NCBI GenBank assembly: GCA_964633225.1
Contig: CAZWFQ010000005.1
Location: 1-64,000, forward strand
DNA from: JAKQIM01 sp964633225
GTDB lineage: Bacteria > Chloroflexota > Anaerolineae > Anaerolineales > UBA4823
DNA length: 64,000 nt
Direction of reading: 5' to 3'
The position numbers were made by a program, and so were the translations under genes. The notes beneath the pieces were generated by a model. It was not told the origin of the DNA. It did no database searches and saw only the letters and a program-made list of their open reading frames with translations. Of this stretch, positions 7,982 through 16,044 are shown in pieces (the first letter of the stretch is position 1; each line of letters starts with the position of its first letter).

Positions 7982-8338
7982 ATGTCCCTGCCTGCAAATA
8001 AGCGTCCCTCCGTGCCCGCACACCCTATCCTGGAAGTGCGCGCCGATTTGGATTCGGTCTATGCCAACCTGGTGCGCATTGCTCATTCTCCATCTGAGTT
8101 GGTGTTCGATTTTGCCCATTTGCTCCCTGGTGTCCCGCAGGCGCGGGTCAATGCGCGGGTGGTGATGTCGCCATTGGGCGCCAAGCTGCTTTACCGGGCT
8201 TTGGGAGAAAACCTATCGCGCTACGAGGCGGCTTTCGGTGAGATCAAGACCCCTGTTGAGGCCACCCTGGCCGATTTTCTCTTCCGCCCGCCTGCCAAGG
8301 ATAAAGATAAGGATACAGAGAAGGATAAAGAGGAGTAA
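7982..8338 (+). CDS. DUF3467 domain protein
   Basis: This small 118-residue protein belongs to the DUF3467 family, of unknown biochemical role. The conserved core is visible: VYANLVRIAHSPSELVFDF, LLPGVPQARVNARVVMSP and AKLLYRALGENLSRYE. The C-terminus is a charged Lys/Asp/Glu tail. ATG 7982 has GGAGG 7 nt upstream; the in-frame GTG at 7940 lacks one. It sits between ssb and a translin-family gene, 4 nt from the latter, suggesting a shared role around nucleic acid. That role is inference from position only. Confidence 0.8.
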   Translation: MSLPANKRPSVPAHPILEVRADLDSVYANLVRIAHSPSELVFDFAHLLPGVPQARVNARVVMSPLGAKLLYRALGENLSRYEAAFGEIKTPVEATLADFLFRPPAKDKDKDTEKDKEE

Positions 8339-8342
8339 GCGC

Positions 8343-8993
8343 ATGCCCAAGTTAGATGAGATTGCCGAGCGCATCCACGCTGCCTTCGAAACGCGCACGG
8401 CTGCGCGAGATGGAGCGCTATCACAGGCCCGCACCCTTACCCGTCATTGTGCCAATGCCATCCGGGCCATTCACCGCGACGAAGAGCTGCTGGCACAGCA
8501 GCACCTGTCGAGCGCGGCTGAGTTGGCAGCAGCCTTGCGCAGCGACCTGGTTGAATTCCCCGATCTGTATCATGCCGGTTATACCCAGGATGCGCTCAAA
8601 GAATTTGCTGAAGCCAACCTGGTGTATGCCCTGGTGGGCGATAAGCCGCTGCCCAGCCCCGAACAGCTTGCTCTGGAGCCAGCTACCTATTTGCAGGGTC
8701 TCTCGGAGGCCGTGGGCGAGCTGCGCCGCCGCAGCCTGGATGCGCTGCTGAAAAACCACCCTGCTGAAGCCGAGCGTTTGTTAAGTGAGATGGATGAAAT
8801 CTATGCTGTGCTGGTGACCATGGATTATCCCGATGGCATTACGGGCGGACTGCGCCGCCTGACCGATGTGGCGCGGGCCATTATTGAGCGCACACGCGGT
8901 GACCTGACCATGAGCCTGCGTCAAAGCCGCCTGGAGAGCAGCCTGCATCAGTTGGAAGAACGCCTGGATCGCTACCAGAATTCAAACGGATAA
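8343..8993 (+). CDS. Translin/TRAX family nucleic-acid-binding protein
   Basis: This 216-residue all-helical protein has the translin superfamily C-terminal signature DYPDGITGGLRR, then TDVARAIIERTRGDLT. Eukaryotic translin/TRAX forms ring complexes that bind ssDNA or RNA, and TRAX supplies RNase activity through acidic residues. Archaeal and bacterial members are less well known. Here the N-terminal helices contain an acidic/basic HRDEELLAQQHLSSAAELAAAL and a conserved LVEFPDLYHAGY. ATG 8343 follows the DUF3467 stop by 4 nt. It stops 4 nt before the Cas4-like gene, so ssb, DUF3467, translin and Cas4-like look like one operon. Activity is not predictable. Confidence 0.75.
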   Translation: MPKLDEIAERIHAAFETRTAARDGALSQARTLTRHCANAIRAIHRDEELLAQQHLSSAAELAAALRSDLVEFPDLYHAGYTQDALKEFAEANLVYALVGDKPLPSPEQLALEPATYLQGLSEAVGELRRRSLDALLKNHPAEAERLLSEMDEIYAVLVTMDYPDGITGGLRRLTDVARAIIERTRGDLTMSLRQSRLESSLHQLEERLDRYQNSNG

Positions 8994-8997
8994 ACCC

Positions 8998-9258
8998 ATG
9001 CGTATCATCCGCGCCTCTGAGCTCAGCTCTTATCTCTATTGTCAGCGGGCCTGGTGGTACGACCGCCAGGGTTATGAAAGCCAAAACCTGGCTGAATTGG
9101 CCGCGGGCAGCGATCTGCACGAGCAGCATGGGCGTATGGCCCTGGCCTCTGGCTGTATGAAGACGGTGGCTTATGGCCTGGTGTTGGTGGGTGTGGTGAT
9201 CTTGAGTGTATTGGCGGTTCAGGCTTTGTTAGCCAGCCTGGCTGAGCCCGTCTTTTAA
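8998..9258 (+). CDS. N-terminal half of a Cas4/Dna2-like PD-(D/E)XK nuclease with membrane helix
   Basis: This 86-residue product has RASELSSYLYCQRAWWY, where Cys15 is the first iron-sulfur ligand of Cas4/AddB-type nucleases. It also has GSDLHEQHG, with His41 and His44 matching the motif preceding the nuclease core. A hydrophobic helix, about residues 57-80, ends the product at TAA 9256-9258. The next ORF (9268-9786) is in the same frame and supplies the rest of the nuclease. The original gene was therefore almost certainly single, and the stop falls exactly in the loop between two adjacent membrane helices. It could be a recent nonsense mutation, a sequencing error, or a two-chain enzyme. 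Confidence 0.65.
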   Translation: MRIIRASELSSYLYCQRAWWYDRQGYESQNLAELAAGSDLHEQHGRMALASGCMKTVAYGLVLVGVVILSVLAVQALLASLAEPVF

Positions 9259-9267
9259 AGTGATCTT

Positions 9268-9786
9268 ATGTGGCCTGTGGTTGGTATCCTGTGTTTGCTG
9301 CTGGCGGTAGTCTTGTTTGTGCTTTCAGGCTATCAAAAGCGCCAGCTTGGTTTGCCGGGCGGGCGGGTGATCTATGCTGATACCAGTCGTTGGAATAAAG
9401 CTGAGAAACCGCTCTTTGACCCCGAGCTGGGTCTGACTGGCAAGCCTGATTACCTGATTGAGCAGGGTGACCTGATCATCCCGGTGGAGGTCAAGTCTAC
9501 GCGTGCGGTTGACGCGCCCTATGACGCCCACATTTACCAACTGGGCGCATACTGCTTGCTGGTAGAACGCACATATGGCAAGCGCCCTCCCTATGGCATC
9601 ATCAACTATCCCACCCGAACTTTTGCGGTCGACTATACGCCAGCCCTAGAAGAGGCTGTTTTGAGTATCATCGGTGACCTGCACGAAAAATCCAACCAGA
9701 AGAATGTATCGCGCTCCCACGATGCGCCAGAGCGCTGCGCTCACTGTGGTTTTCGCAGTGTTTGCGACCAGTCGCTCAGGATATAA
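9268..9786 (+). CDS. C-terminal half of a Cas4/Dna2-like PD-(D/E)XK nuclease with membrane helix
   Basis: This 172-residue continuation is in the same frame after an intervening TAA. It opens with a membrane helix (about 4-20). The nuclease core follows: GKPDYLIEQGD with Asp61, then PVEVKS with Glu74 and Lys76, and QLGAY with Gln91/Tyr95 (the RecB-family motif). Three C-terminal cysteines in RCAHCGFRSVC complete a 4Fe-4S site with Cys15 of the upstream half. All catalytic and cluster residues survive across the two pieces, which argues against long-standing decay. ATG 9268 has only a weak AAGTGA upstream. It is not evidence for CRISPR: no repeats or cas genes are near. A role in ssDNA processing alongside SSB and RecN is inferred. 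Confidence 0.65.
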   Translation: MWPVVGILCLLLAVVLFVLSGYQKRQLGLPGGRVIYADTSRWNKAEKPLFDPELGLTGKPDYLIEQGDLIIPVEVKSTRAVDAPYDAHIYQLGAYCLLVERTYGKRPPYGIINYPTRTFAVDYTPALEEAVLSIIGDLHEKSNQKNVSRSHDAPERCAHCGFRSVCDQSLRI

Positions 9787-9787
9787 T
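9782..9787 (+). promoter_or_regulatory. -10 box (TATAAT) giving a leaderless nadK transcript
   Basis: A perfect TATAAT overlaps the end of the Cas4-like gene and lies 8 nt before ATG 9796. There is no Shine-Dalgarno. The expected transcription start coincides with the start codon. Confidence 0.5.
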
Positions 9788-9795
9788 AAGCCGTT

Positions 9796-10668
9796 ATGAA
9801 TGCTAAATCACCTGTGCCCCGCAAGGTCGTTATCGTTGCACATCCGAAGGTGCCCGAAGCAGCCCCTGAAGCCAAGTACCTGGCAGCTTACCTGGAAGAA
9901 CACGGCGCCCAGGCCACTCACGGCCTGTTATATGACGAGGAATTGCGAAAGCGCGTGCGGACTGGGGAATTTGATCTGCTGATTGCCCTGGGAGGGGATG
10001 GGACGATCTTGAGGGCGGGACATCTTTGCGCGCCAGGGAATCTACCCCTGCTGGGAATCAATATGGGGCACCTGGGTTTCTTGATGGAAATCCATAAGCA
10101 AGACTGGCGAAATTTTATGCCGCGCCTGTTGGCGGGTGAGTATTGGTTGGAAAATCGCATGATGCTGACCGCCGAGCACTGGCGCACAGGCGAGAAGCAG
10201 GGCAGTTGGGATGTGTTGAACGAGGTGGTGGTCAGCCGCGGGCAGACCATTCGTGCGGTGCACATCACCACACTGGTAGATGGGCACTGCCTGACCACCT
10301 TTGTGGCAGATGCCCTGATCGCGGCTACGCCCACTGGGTCTACCGCCTACGCCCTGGCAGCAGGGGGGCCAATCTTACCACCAGAGCTGCGCAATATCTT
10401 GCTTGTGCCGGTGGCGCCGCACCTGTCTCTGGACCGGGCAATCGTGTTGGCAGAGGGTTCATCTGTCAGTATGACGGTGGAGTCTGATAGCCAGGCTGTC
10501 TTCAGCGTGGATGGGCAGGCGCCGGTGGGCCTGGCAGAGAACGACCGCGTGGATGTTTTTGCGGGAAAACATTCGGTGCATTTTGTCCGTTTCCAAGACC
10601 CAGGCTATTTTTATCGTAATCTCACGCCGCACATCGGCATGAACCAATCTAATGACACAAATGGGTAA
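9796..10668 (+). CDS. nadK: NAD kinase
   Basis: This 290-residue enzyme phosphorylates NAD to NADP in the cytoplasm. The NAD kinase signatures are present: IALGGDGTILRAGH (GGDGT at about 63-67), the NMGHLGFL loop, and the second conserved block TPTGSTAYALAAGGPILPP with the following APHLSLDRAIVL. Length is normal for bacterial NadK. No Shine-Dalgarno precedes ATG 9796, but a TATAAT lies 8 nt upstream, so a leaderless mRNA is likely. It may also be reached by read-through from the nuclease genes. Confidence 0.95.
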   Translation: MNAKSPVPRKVVIVAHPKVPEAAPEAKYLAAYLEEHGAQATHGLLYDEELRKRVRTGEFDLLIALGGDGTILRAGHLCAPGNLPLLGINMGHLGFLMEIHKQDWRNFMPRLLAGEYWLENRMMLTAEHWRTGEKQGSWDVLNEVVVSRGQTIRAVHITTLVDGHCLTTFVADALIAATPTGSTAYALAAGGPILPPELRNILLVPVAPHLSLDRAIVLAEGSSVSMTVESDSQAVFSVDGQAPVGLAENDRVDVFAGKHSVHFVRFQDPGYFYRNLTPHIGMNQSNDTNG

Positions 10669-10674
10669 GTCACG

Positions 10675-11235
10675 ATGACAATTGTTGAACCTTCGCCTAC
10701 CTCTGCTCCTTCTCCGTTGTACTGTGCCACGCACCCACAGGTAGAGACCACCCTGCGTTGCAACCGCTGTGAAAAGCTCATCTGCCCCAAGTGTGCGGTG
10801 TTAACCCCCACCGGCTACCGCTGTAAAGACTGCGTTCGTGGTCAACAAAAGGTTTTTGAAACAGTGAGGGTGTATGACTACCCGGTGGCGTTTGTGGTGA
10901 CGGCATTCTTGTCGTTCTTGGGCAGCCAGGTGGCTGCTGTGATGGGTTTCTTTGTGCTATTTATTGCCCCGATGGCTGGGGTGATCATTGCTGAAGCGGT
11001 GCGTTTTGTGATCCGCAAGCGGCGCGGCCGTTACCTGGCATGGACGGCTGTGGCTGCGGCTGTGATTGGCGCTCTGCCGGTGTTCTTTAGCACCTTGGGC
11101 GGGATCATTACATGGATGAATTATACCGGGGTGGGCGGTGCGGGGGCATTTGTCTCTTTGTTGTGGCCGGGTGTTTATGCGGTGATGGTTGCTTCGACCG
11201 TGTACTACCGTCTATCGGGGATCAGAATTAGTTAG
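10675..11235 (+). CDS. B-box-type zinc-finger membrane protein
   Basis: This 186-residue protein has an N-terminal zinc-binding module (CATHPQVETTLRCNRC, CPKCAVLTPTGYRCKDC; eight Cys/His ligands in about 40 residues), of the kind found in front of bacterial rhomboids and other membrane proteins. It is followed by about four transmembrane helices. No rhomboid GxSG or HxxxN motif is seen, so it is not a protease by sequence. It follows nadK by 6 nt and precedes recN by 12 nt in the same direction. Function is unknown. Confidence 0.65.
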   Translation: MTIVEPSPTSAPSPLYCATHPQVETTLRCNRCEKLICPKCAVLTPTGYRCKDCVRGQQKVFETVRVYDYPVAFVVTAFLSFLGSQVAAVMGFFVLFIAPMAGVIIAEAVRFVIRKRRGRYLAWTAVAAAVIGALPVFFSTLGGIITWMNYTGVGGAGAFVSLLWPGVYAVMVASTVYYRLSGIRIS

Positions 11236-11247
11236 GGGTTGCGAGCT

Positions 11248-12993
11248 ATGCTGACTGAACTGCGTATTGAGAATTTTGCCATTATTGATCATCTGGAGCT
11301 GAGCTTTCATCCAGGACTGAACATTTTTACCGGCGAGACAGGTGCTGGTAAGTCCATCATTATTGATGCCGTCGAGGCGATCTTGGGTGGGCGCTCTGAG
11401 GCGACCATGGTGCGGGCGGGCGCAAACCGGGCCAACATTGAGGCGGTTTTCGAGTTGAGCGAGACGACCAGGGCAGCACTGCATGAATTGTTAGATGGCG
11501 AAGGTTTATTGGAAGACGATGCGCCTGGGTCGGGGGTCAAAGCGCTGACAGTTGGCCGTGAGATCCGTTCTAACGGGCGTTCGATTGCGCGGGTGAATGG
11601 ACGCAGTGTGAACGTGGGGCTGCTGGTTCAATTGAGCGCCTACCTAGTGGATGTACATGGTCAATCTGAGCATTTATCGCTGCTGCAGGTCAATCATCAC
11701 CTGGGTCTGTTGGATCGCTTTGCAGATGTGGAAGAACCGCTGAATGCTTATCACCAGACCTACAGCCAGATGCAAGCGCTGCGTCGAGAGCTGGCTGACC
11801 TGCGGATGGCAGAGAGTGAAGCCGCCCGCCGGACAGATATCTTGACTTACCAAATCAATGAAATTGAGGTAGCTCGCCTGCATGCTGGCGAAGAGGAAGA
11901 CTTGCGTACGGAACGCAACCGCCTGGCAAATGCAGAGGGTTTGGCCGCCCTCTCGCAAGAGGCGGTCCAACTACTGGACGAAGGAATGCCAGAATCGCCG
12001 GCTGTGACTGACCTTGTGGGCCAGGTGGTCAGTGCCTTGGGTAACCTGGCCCGCCTGGATCCGGCGCAGGCTGCTTTGAGCGAACAGGCACAGTTGGTTT
12101 CTGAGAATCTATCGGATCTATCCAGCAGCCTGCGCGATTATTTGGAAGGGATTGAATTTAACCCCAAGCGCCTGGATCAAGTGGAAGAACGCCTGAACTT
12201 GATTCACAACCTTAAGCGTAAGTATGGTGAAGATATCCCGGCAGTGTTGGCTTTTGCCGAGCATGCCCGTGCCCAGTTGGATGCCATTACACATGCTTCT
12301 GAGCGTATTGTTGAGTTGTTGGGAATGGAAGAGCGGCTGCTGCAAACCCTGGGTAAACAGGGGTTGATATTGTCGGAGAAACGCCATGCCGCGGCCCAAA
12401 TGCTTGAGAGCGCTGTGGAACACGAGCTGGATAGTCTGAGCATGTCGGGAGCGCACTTTAAGGTCGAGTTCCGTCAGCGGCCTGACCCAGAAGGGGTGTT
12501 ATTGGAAGACGGGCGTCGCCTGGCTTTCGATGCTGCCGGCCTGGAGAAGGTGGAGTTCTTGGTGGCCCCCAACCCGGGTGAAGGGTTAAAGCCGCTGGTT
12601 AAGATTGCATCGGGCGGCGAAACTTCTCGCCTGATGTTGGCGATTAAAAATGTGCTGGCAAACGCCGACCAGGTGCCCACCTTGATTTTTGATGAGATTG
12701 ACCAGGGCATTGGCGGGCGGGTAGGGGGCGTGGTGGGGCGTAAGCTGTGGAACCTGGCTCGTCAGCACCAGGTCTTGTGCGTTACCCACCTGCCGCAATT
12801 GGCTGCGTATGGTGAGCAGCACTTCTGTGTGCAAAAAGACCTCAAGGATGGCCGGACGCTGACCCGGGTGCAGGCTTTGGATGGGCAAGCGCGGCTATTA
12901 GAGTTGGCCCAGATGATGGGCGAAGTGAGCGAAGGTACCCGCCGCTCGGCCCAAGAGCTGCTTGATGCGGCTCGCCAGGCGCGAGGGGCATGA
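11248..12993 (+). CDS. recN: DNA repair protein RecN
   Basis: This 581-residue SMC-like ATPase acts in double-strand-break repair. The N-terminal head has LRIENFAIIDHLELSF and the Walker A GETGAGKS. Long coiled-coil arms occupy about residues 160-370. The C-terminal head has the signature KIASGGETSRLMLAIK, Walker B TLIFDEIDQGIGG and the RecN-specific VTHLPQLAAYG. The start chosen is ATG 11248, which gives the family N-terminus. An in-frame TTG nine bases upstream is possible. The stop overlaps the next gene by 4 nt (ATGA). Confidence 0.95.
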   Translation: MLTELRIENFAIIDHLELSFHPGLNIFTGETGAGKSIIIDAVEAILGGRSEATMVRAGANRANIEAVFELSETTRAALHELLDGEGLLEDDAPGSGVKALTVGREIRSNGRSIARVNGRSVNVGLLVQLSAYLVDVHGQSEHLSLLQVNHHLGLLDRFADVEEPLNAYHQTYSQMQALRRELADLRMAESEAARRTDILTYQINEIEVARLHAGEEEDLRTERNRLANAEGLAALSQEAVQLLDEGMPESPAVTDLVGQVVSALGNLARLDPAQAALSEQAQLVSENLSDLSSSLRDYLEGIEFNPKRLDQVEERLNLIHNLKRKYGEDIPAVLAFAEHARAQLDAITHASERIVELLGMEERLLQTLGKQGLILSEKRHAAAQMLESAVEHELDSLSMSGAHFKVEFRQRPDPEGVLLEDGRRLAFDAAGLEKVEFLVAPNPGEGLKPLVKIASGGETSRLMLAIKNVLANADQVPTLIFDEIDQGIGGRVGGVVGRKLWNLARQHQVLCVTHLPQLAAYGEQHFCVQKDLKDGRTLTRVQALDGQARLLELAQMMGEVSEGTRRSAQELLDAARQARGA

Positions 12994-15881
12994 GTTTCAC
13001 CGTCTCGCAGGCGGTTCGTTTTCGGAACCGGCGGCGCAGCCGGGCGCGGCGCCAACCGTCTGGACGGTTTGGGCTGGGCTGCAGTACTTTGCTCAGCCTT
13101 TCTCTGGCTTTGATCTTCCTGGCGGCTTTGGTGGGGTATACCACCCTGCTGCGTGACCTGCCTTCTTTAGATACTCTGCCGGTATTGTTGGACCCCCCAG
13201 ATGGATTACTGCTCCAACCGACCCGCATCTACGACCGCAGCGGCGAATATTTGATCCTAGAGATGGAGAACCCGGCCGTGGACGAGCGGCGTTATTTGCT
13301 TGTCAGCGGCGAGAACCAGGGGGATGAGCCTGCCCAGCCTGAAGCAATCATCGGGGCGACTTTAGCCAGCCTGGATCCTACTTTTTGGGAGAACCCTGGT
13401 TACAGGTTGGATGGCTGGAACACGGGTACGCACCCTACCCTGGCACAACGCCTGGTGGTAGATCTGTTGTTGTGGGATGAGCCGCCCTCGCTGCTGCGGA
13501 ATCTGCGCGAGCGGCTGCTGGCAGCCCAGTTGATCAGCCGTTTTGGGCGCGCCCGGGTGTTGGAATGGTATCTAAACAGTGCCTGCTACGGCGAATGGAT
13601 CTATGGGGTTGAGGCTGCGGCGCAGGTATATTTTGGCAAGTCTGCGGCCCACCTTACCGCGGCCGAGGCTGCCAACCTGGCGGCAGTGGCCGAAGCGCCA
13701 GATATCAATGCCTGGGATGCGCCTGAAGTGGTGCGCCAACGTCAAAGGCAGATCTTACAAACGATGATGCTGTCTGGCTGGCTGAGTGTGGATGAGGTGT
13801 TGGCGGCTGATAAAAAGGCTGTTGCTTACCAGCCGGCTCAGACGACTGTAAACCTGGCGCCGGCCTTTGTGGAATTGCTGCTGGCGCAATTGCAATCTGA
13901 GGCACCAGAACAAGTCTTTGAGCGCGGCGGCTTGCGCATCGTTACCACGCTGGATTATGATTTGCAATTGCAAGTGGCATGTGCCACCGGGTCTCACCTG
14001 AGTCTGTTAGCGGGGCAGGCCGCGCTAGAGAAGACCGCCAGCGGAGATACCTGTGATGCGGGGCGCCTGCTGCCTACTTTGCAGTTGGATGCTAACCCAG
14101 GGCGGCTGGATTTGGACGCCAGCGCGGTTGTTTACGATCCACACACCGGGCAGGTGCTGGCACTAGCAAGTGATCCGGCGGATGGCATGACCGTTCTGCG
14201 CTCACCCGGACATCCTGCCGGCACCCTTCTGTCTCCTTTCGTTTACTTAACTGGTTTTACGCGGGGTCTCAACCCGGCCTCTTTGCTGTGGGATTTGCCG
14301 CCTACAGAAGATGCCGGGCAAGCACAGGATGCAGATTATCATGGCCCGCTGCGCTTGCGGACGGCCCTGGCTAACGATTACCTGCCGCCAATCTTGCAGG
14401 TGTTGGAACAAGTGGGGGTTGAAAATGCCTGGCGCACGGCCCAGCAGTTTGGCTTTGCTTCGCTAACACGTCCGGCCTTGCAAACCGGTACGGCAGCCTT
14501 CTTGGAGGGTCCGGCGACTTTGCTGGAGAGCGCCCAGGCTTATGGTGTGCTGGCTTACCAGGGCCTGTTGGTAGGGCAGGCGGTGAAGACTTCGGGAGAA
14601 GATGCTGCGGCCTTGCAGCCTCAACTGGTCTTAAGGGTGGAGGATGCCAACGGCAGCCTGTGGCTAGGTTGGCCTGAGGCGCAGCTGCGCTCCATTGTGA
14701 CCCCGCAGTTGGCTTATCTATTGACGCATGTGCTTAGTGATGAGACTGCCCGCTGGCCCAGCCTGGGGCATCCCAATGCGTTGGAGATTGGCCGTCCGGC
14801 AGGGGCCAAGCTGGGCCGATCGCTGGATGGCGCGGATGTTTGGACGGTGGGCTATACGCCCCAACTGGTAGTGAGCGTGTGGGTGGGCCGCTCCGACATA
14901 GCAGAAACTTCTGCCAGGGTACAGCCGTTGGATCCAGAATTGGCGGCGGCTTTATGGCACGCTGTGATTCAGTTTGCACTGCGCGGCCAGGCAACAGAGG
15001 CCTGGAAAGCCCCGGCTGGCGTGAGCCAGGTGATGGTGTGTGACCCATCCGGTTTGCTGCCTACCGCCGACTGCCCCAGCGTGGTTAACGAGGTATTCTT
15101 AACGGGCAGCGAGCCAACCCAGGTTGATTATCTCTACCAGCGGGTGCAGGTTAATCGTGAGTCTGGCCGCCTGGCGACCGTATTTACCCCGGCTGAGCTC
15201 GTTGAAGAGCGCATCTACTTGCGTTTGCCGCCTCAAGCAGGTGCCTGGGCGGAGCGGGCAGGGCTTGCGGTGCCGCCGGATGATTATGATGTGTTGTATG
15301 AGCCGCCGGCTCTGGATGATGCACAAATCAGCGCGCCAGAAATGTTTGCCCACGTGGGTGGGAATGTAACTTTTCGTGGGACGGCCAGCGGTGCAGATTT
15401 TGCTTATTACCGCTTGCAAGTGGGGCAGGGCCTCAACCCTCAAGCCTGGATCCTGGTGGGAGAAGATGTGCAATCGCCCGTGGAAGACGGTATTTTGGGA
15501 ACCTGGGATACAAGCACCTTGAGTGGTCTATATGCTGTGCGGCTGCTGGTTGTAGAAGGCAGCCAACGGGTGCAAACCGCCGTCTTGCAGGTGACGGTGG
15601 ATAACCAGGCCCCAGAAGTGACGATCTTATACCCCCAGGCTGAATCCTCTCCGGCATATGAGCCTGAGAGTGGGGTGCTGCTGCAGGCCGAGGCTTTCGA
15701 TGACCTGGAGCTGGCGCAGGTGACATTTTACATTGATGACCAACCCGTGGTAACGCTGGCGCAGTCGCCCTTTAGCGTGTTGTGGACGCCGCGCCTGGGC
15801 GAACATGTGCTGCGTGTGGTGGCGGTGGACCTGGCAGGCAATGCCAGTGAAGATGAAATTGTCTTTACTATCAAGCCGTAA
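12990..15881 (+). CDS. Class A penicillin-binding protein homologue with degraded catalytic motifs
   Basis: This 963-residue single-pass protein (membrane helix about 30-50) has the layout of a bifunctional PBP: GT51 transglycosylase (about 75-240), transpeptidase (375-670) and a C-terminal Ig-like domain (about 775-963). The fold-level blocks are recognisable (ARVLEWYLNSACYGEWIYGVEAAAQVYFGKS; VWTVGYTPQLVVSVWVG), but the active sites are gone. GT51 ED-x-x-F reads LDPTF, with Leu128 for the catalytic Glu. The transpeptidase S-x-x-K reads T412-L-L-S415. SxN reads D463-Y-L, and KTGT reads KLGR. The frame is long and intact, so it is probably a pseudoenzyme with a structural or regulatory role in the wall. 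The start overlaps recN (ATGA). Confidence 0.8.
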   Translation: MSFTVSQAVRFRNRRRSRARRQPSGRFGLGCSTLLSLSLALIFLAALVGYTTLLRDLPSLDTLPVLLDPPDGLLLQPTRIYDRSGEYLILEMENPAVDERRYLLVSGENQGDEPAQPEAIIGATLASLDPTFWENPGYRLDGWNTGTHPTLAQRLVVDLLLWDEPPSLLRNLRERLLAAQLISRFGRARVLEWYLNSACYGEWIYGVEAAAQVYFGKSAAHLTAAEAANLAAVAEAPDINAWDAPEVVRQRQRQILQTMMLSGWLSVDEVLAADKKAVAYQPAQTTVNLAPAFVELLLAQLQSEAPEQVFERGGLRIVTTLDYDLQLQVACATGSHLSLLAGQAALEKTASGDTCDAGRLLPTLQLDANPGRLDLDASAVVYDPHTGQVLALASDPADGMTVLRSPGHPAGTLLSPFVYLTGFTRGLNPASLLWDLPPTEDAGQAQDADYHGPLRLRTALANDYLPPILQVLEQVGVENAWRTAQQFGFASLTRPALQTGTAAFLEGPATLLESAQAYGVLAYQGLLVGQAVKTSGEDAAALQPQLVLRVEDANGSLWLGWPEAQLRSIVTPQLAYLLTHVLSDETARWPSLGHPNALEIGRPAGAKLGRSLDGADVWTVGYTPQLVVSVWVGRSDIAETSARVQPLDPELAAALWHAVIQFALRGQATEAWKAPAGVSQVMVCDPSGLLPTADCPSVVNEVFLTGSEPTQVDYLYQRVQVNRESGRLATVFTPAELVEERIYLRLPPQAGAWAERAGLAVPPDDYDVLYEPPALDDAQISAPEMFAHVGGNVTFRGTASGADFAYYRLQVGQGLNPQAWILVGEDVQSPVEDGILGTWDTSTLSGLYAVRLLVVEGSQRVQTAVLQVTVDNQAPEVTILYPQAESSPAYEPESGVLLQAEAFDDLELAQVTFYIDDQPVVTLAQSPFSVLWTPRLGEHVLRVVAVDLAGNASEDEIVFTIKP

Positions 15882-15924
15882 AAAAAGAAATTTTAAAAAA
15901 CAGGCGTTGTCTAAAAAGTGGGGT

Positions 15925-15968
15925 TTGGGGAGCGGCGACCCCCAGGTATGGGGGTCGCCGCTCCCCAA
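15925..15968. terminator. Long perfect hairpin between convergent genes
   Basis: A 19-bp perfect stem (15925-15943 with 15950-15968) has a 6-nt loop. On the minus strand it is followed by a CTTTTTAG tract, so it may stop minus-strand transcription of the HtrA gene. On the plus strand it precedes a second terminator. Confidence 0.55.
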
Positions 15969-15987
15969 GAATCCTCTATATGGTGTT

Positions 15988-16030
15988 GAGGCTGTCCCAA
16001 AAGGCACTTTTGGGACAGCCTCTGTTTTTT
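15988..16030 (+). terminator. Rho-independent terminator
   Basis: A 15-bp perfect stem (15988-16002 with 16008-16022) and 5-nt loop are followed by TG and six T. It ends the run from ssb to the PBP homologue. Confidence 0.8.
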
Positions 16031-16044
16031 GATGCAGTAGTTTT

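Noticed and set aside
8998..9786. CRISPR-Cas locus because of the Cas4-like protein
   Set aside because: No repeat-spacer array and no cas1, cas2 or effector gene in the window. Membrane-anchored Cas4-like nucleases occur outside CRISPR systems.
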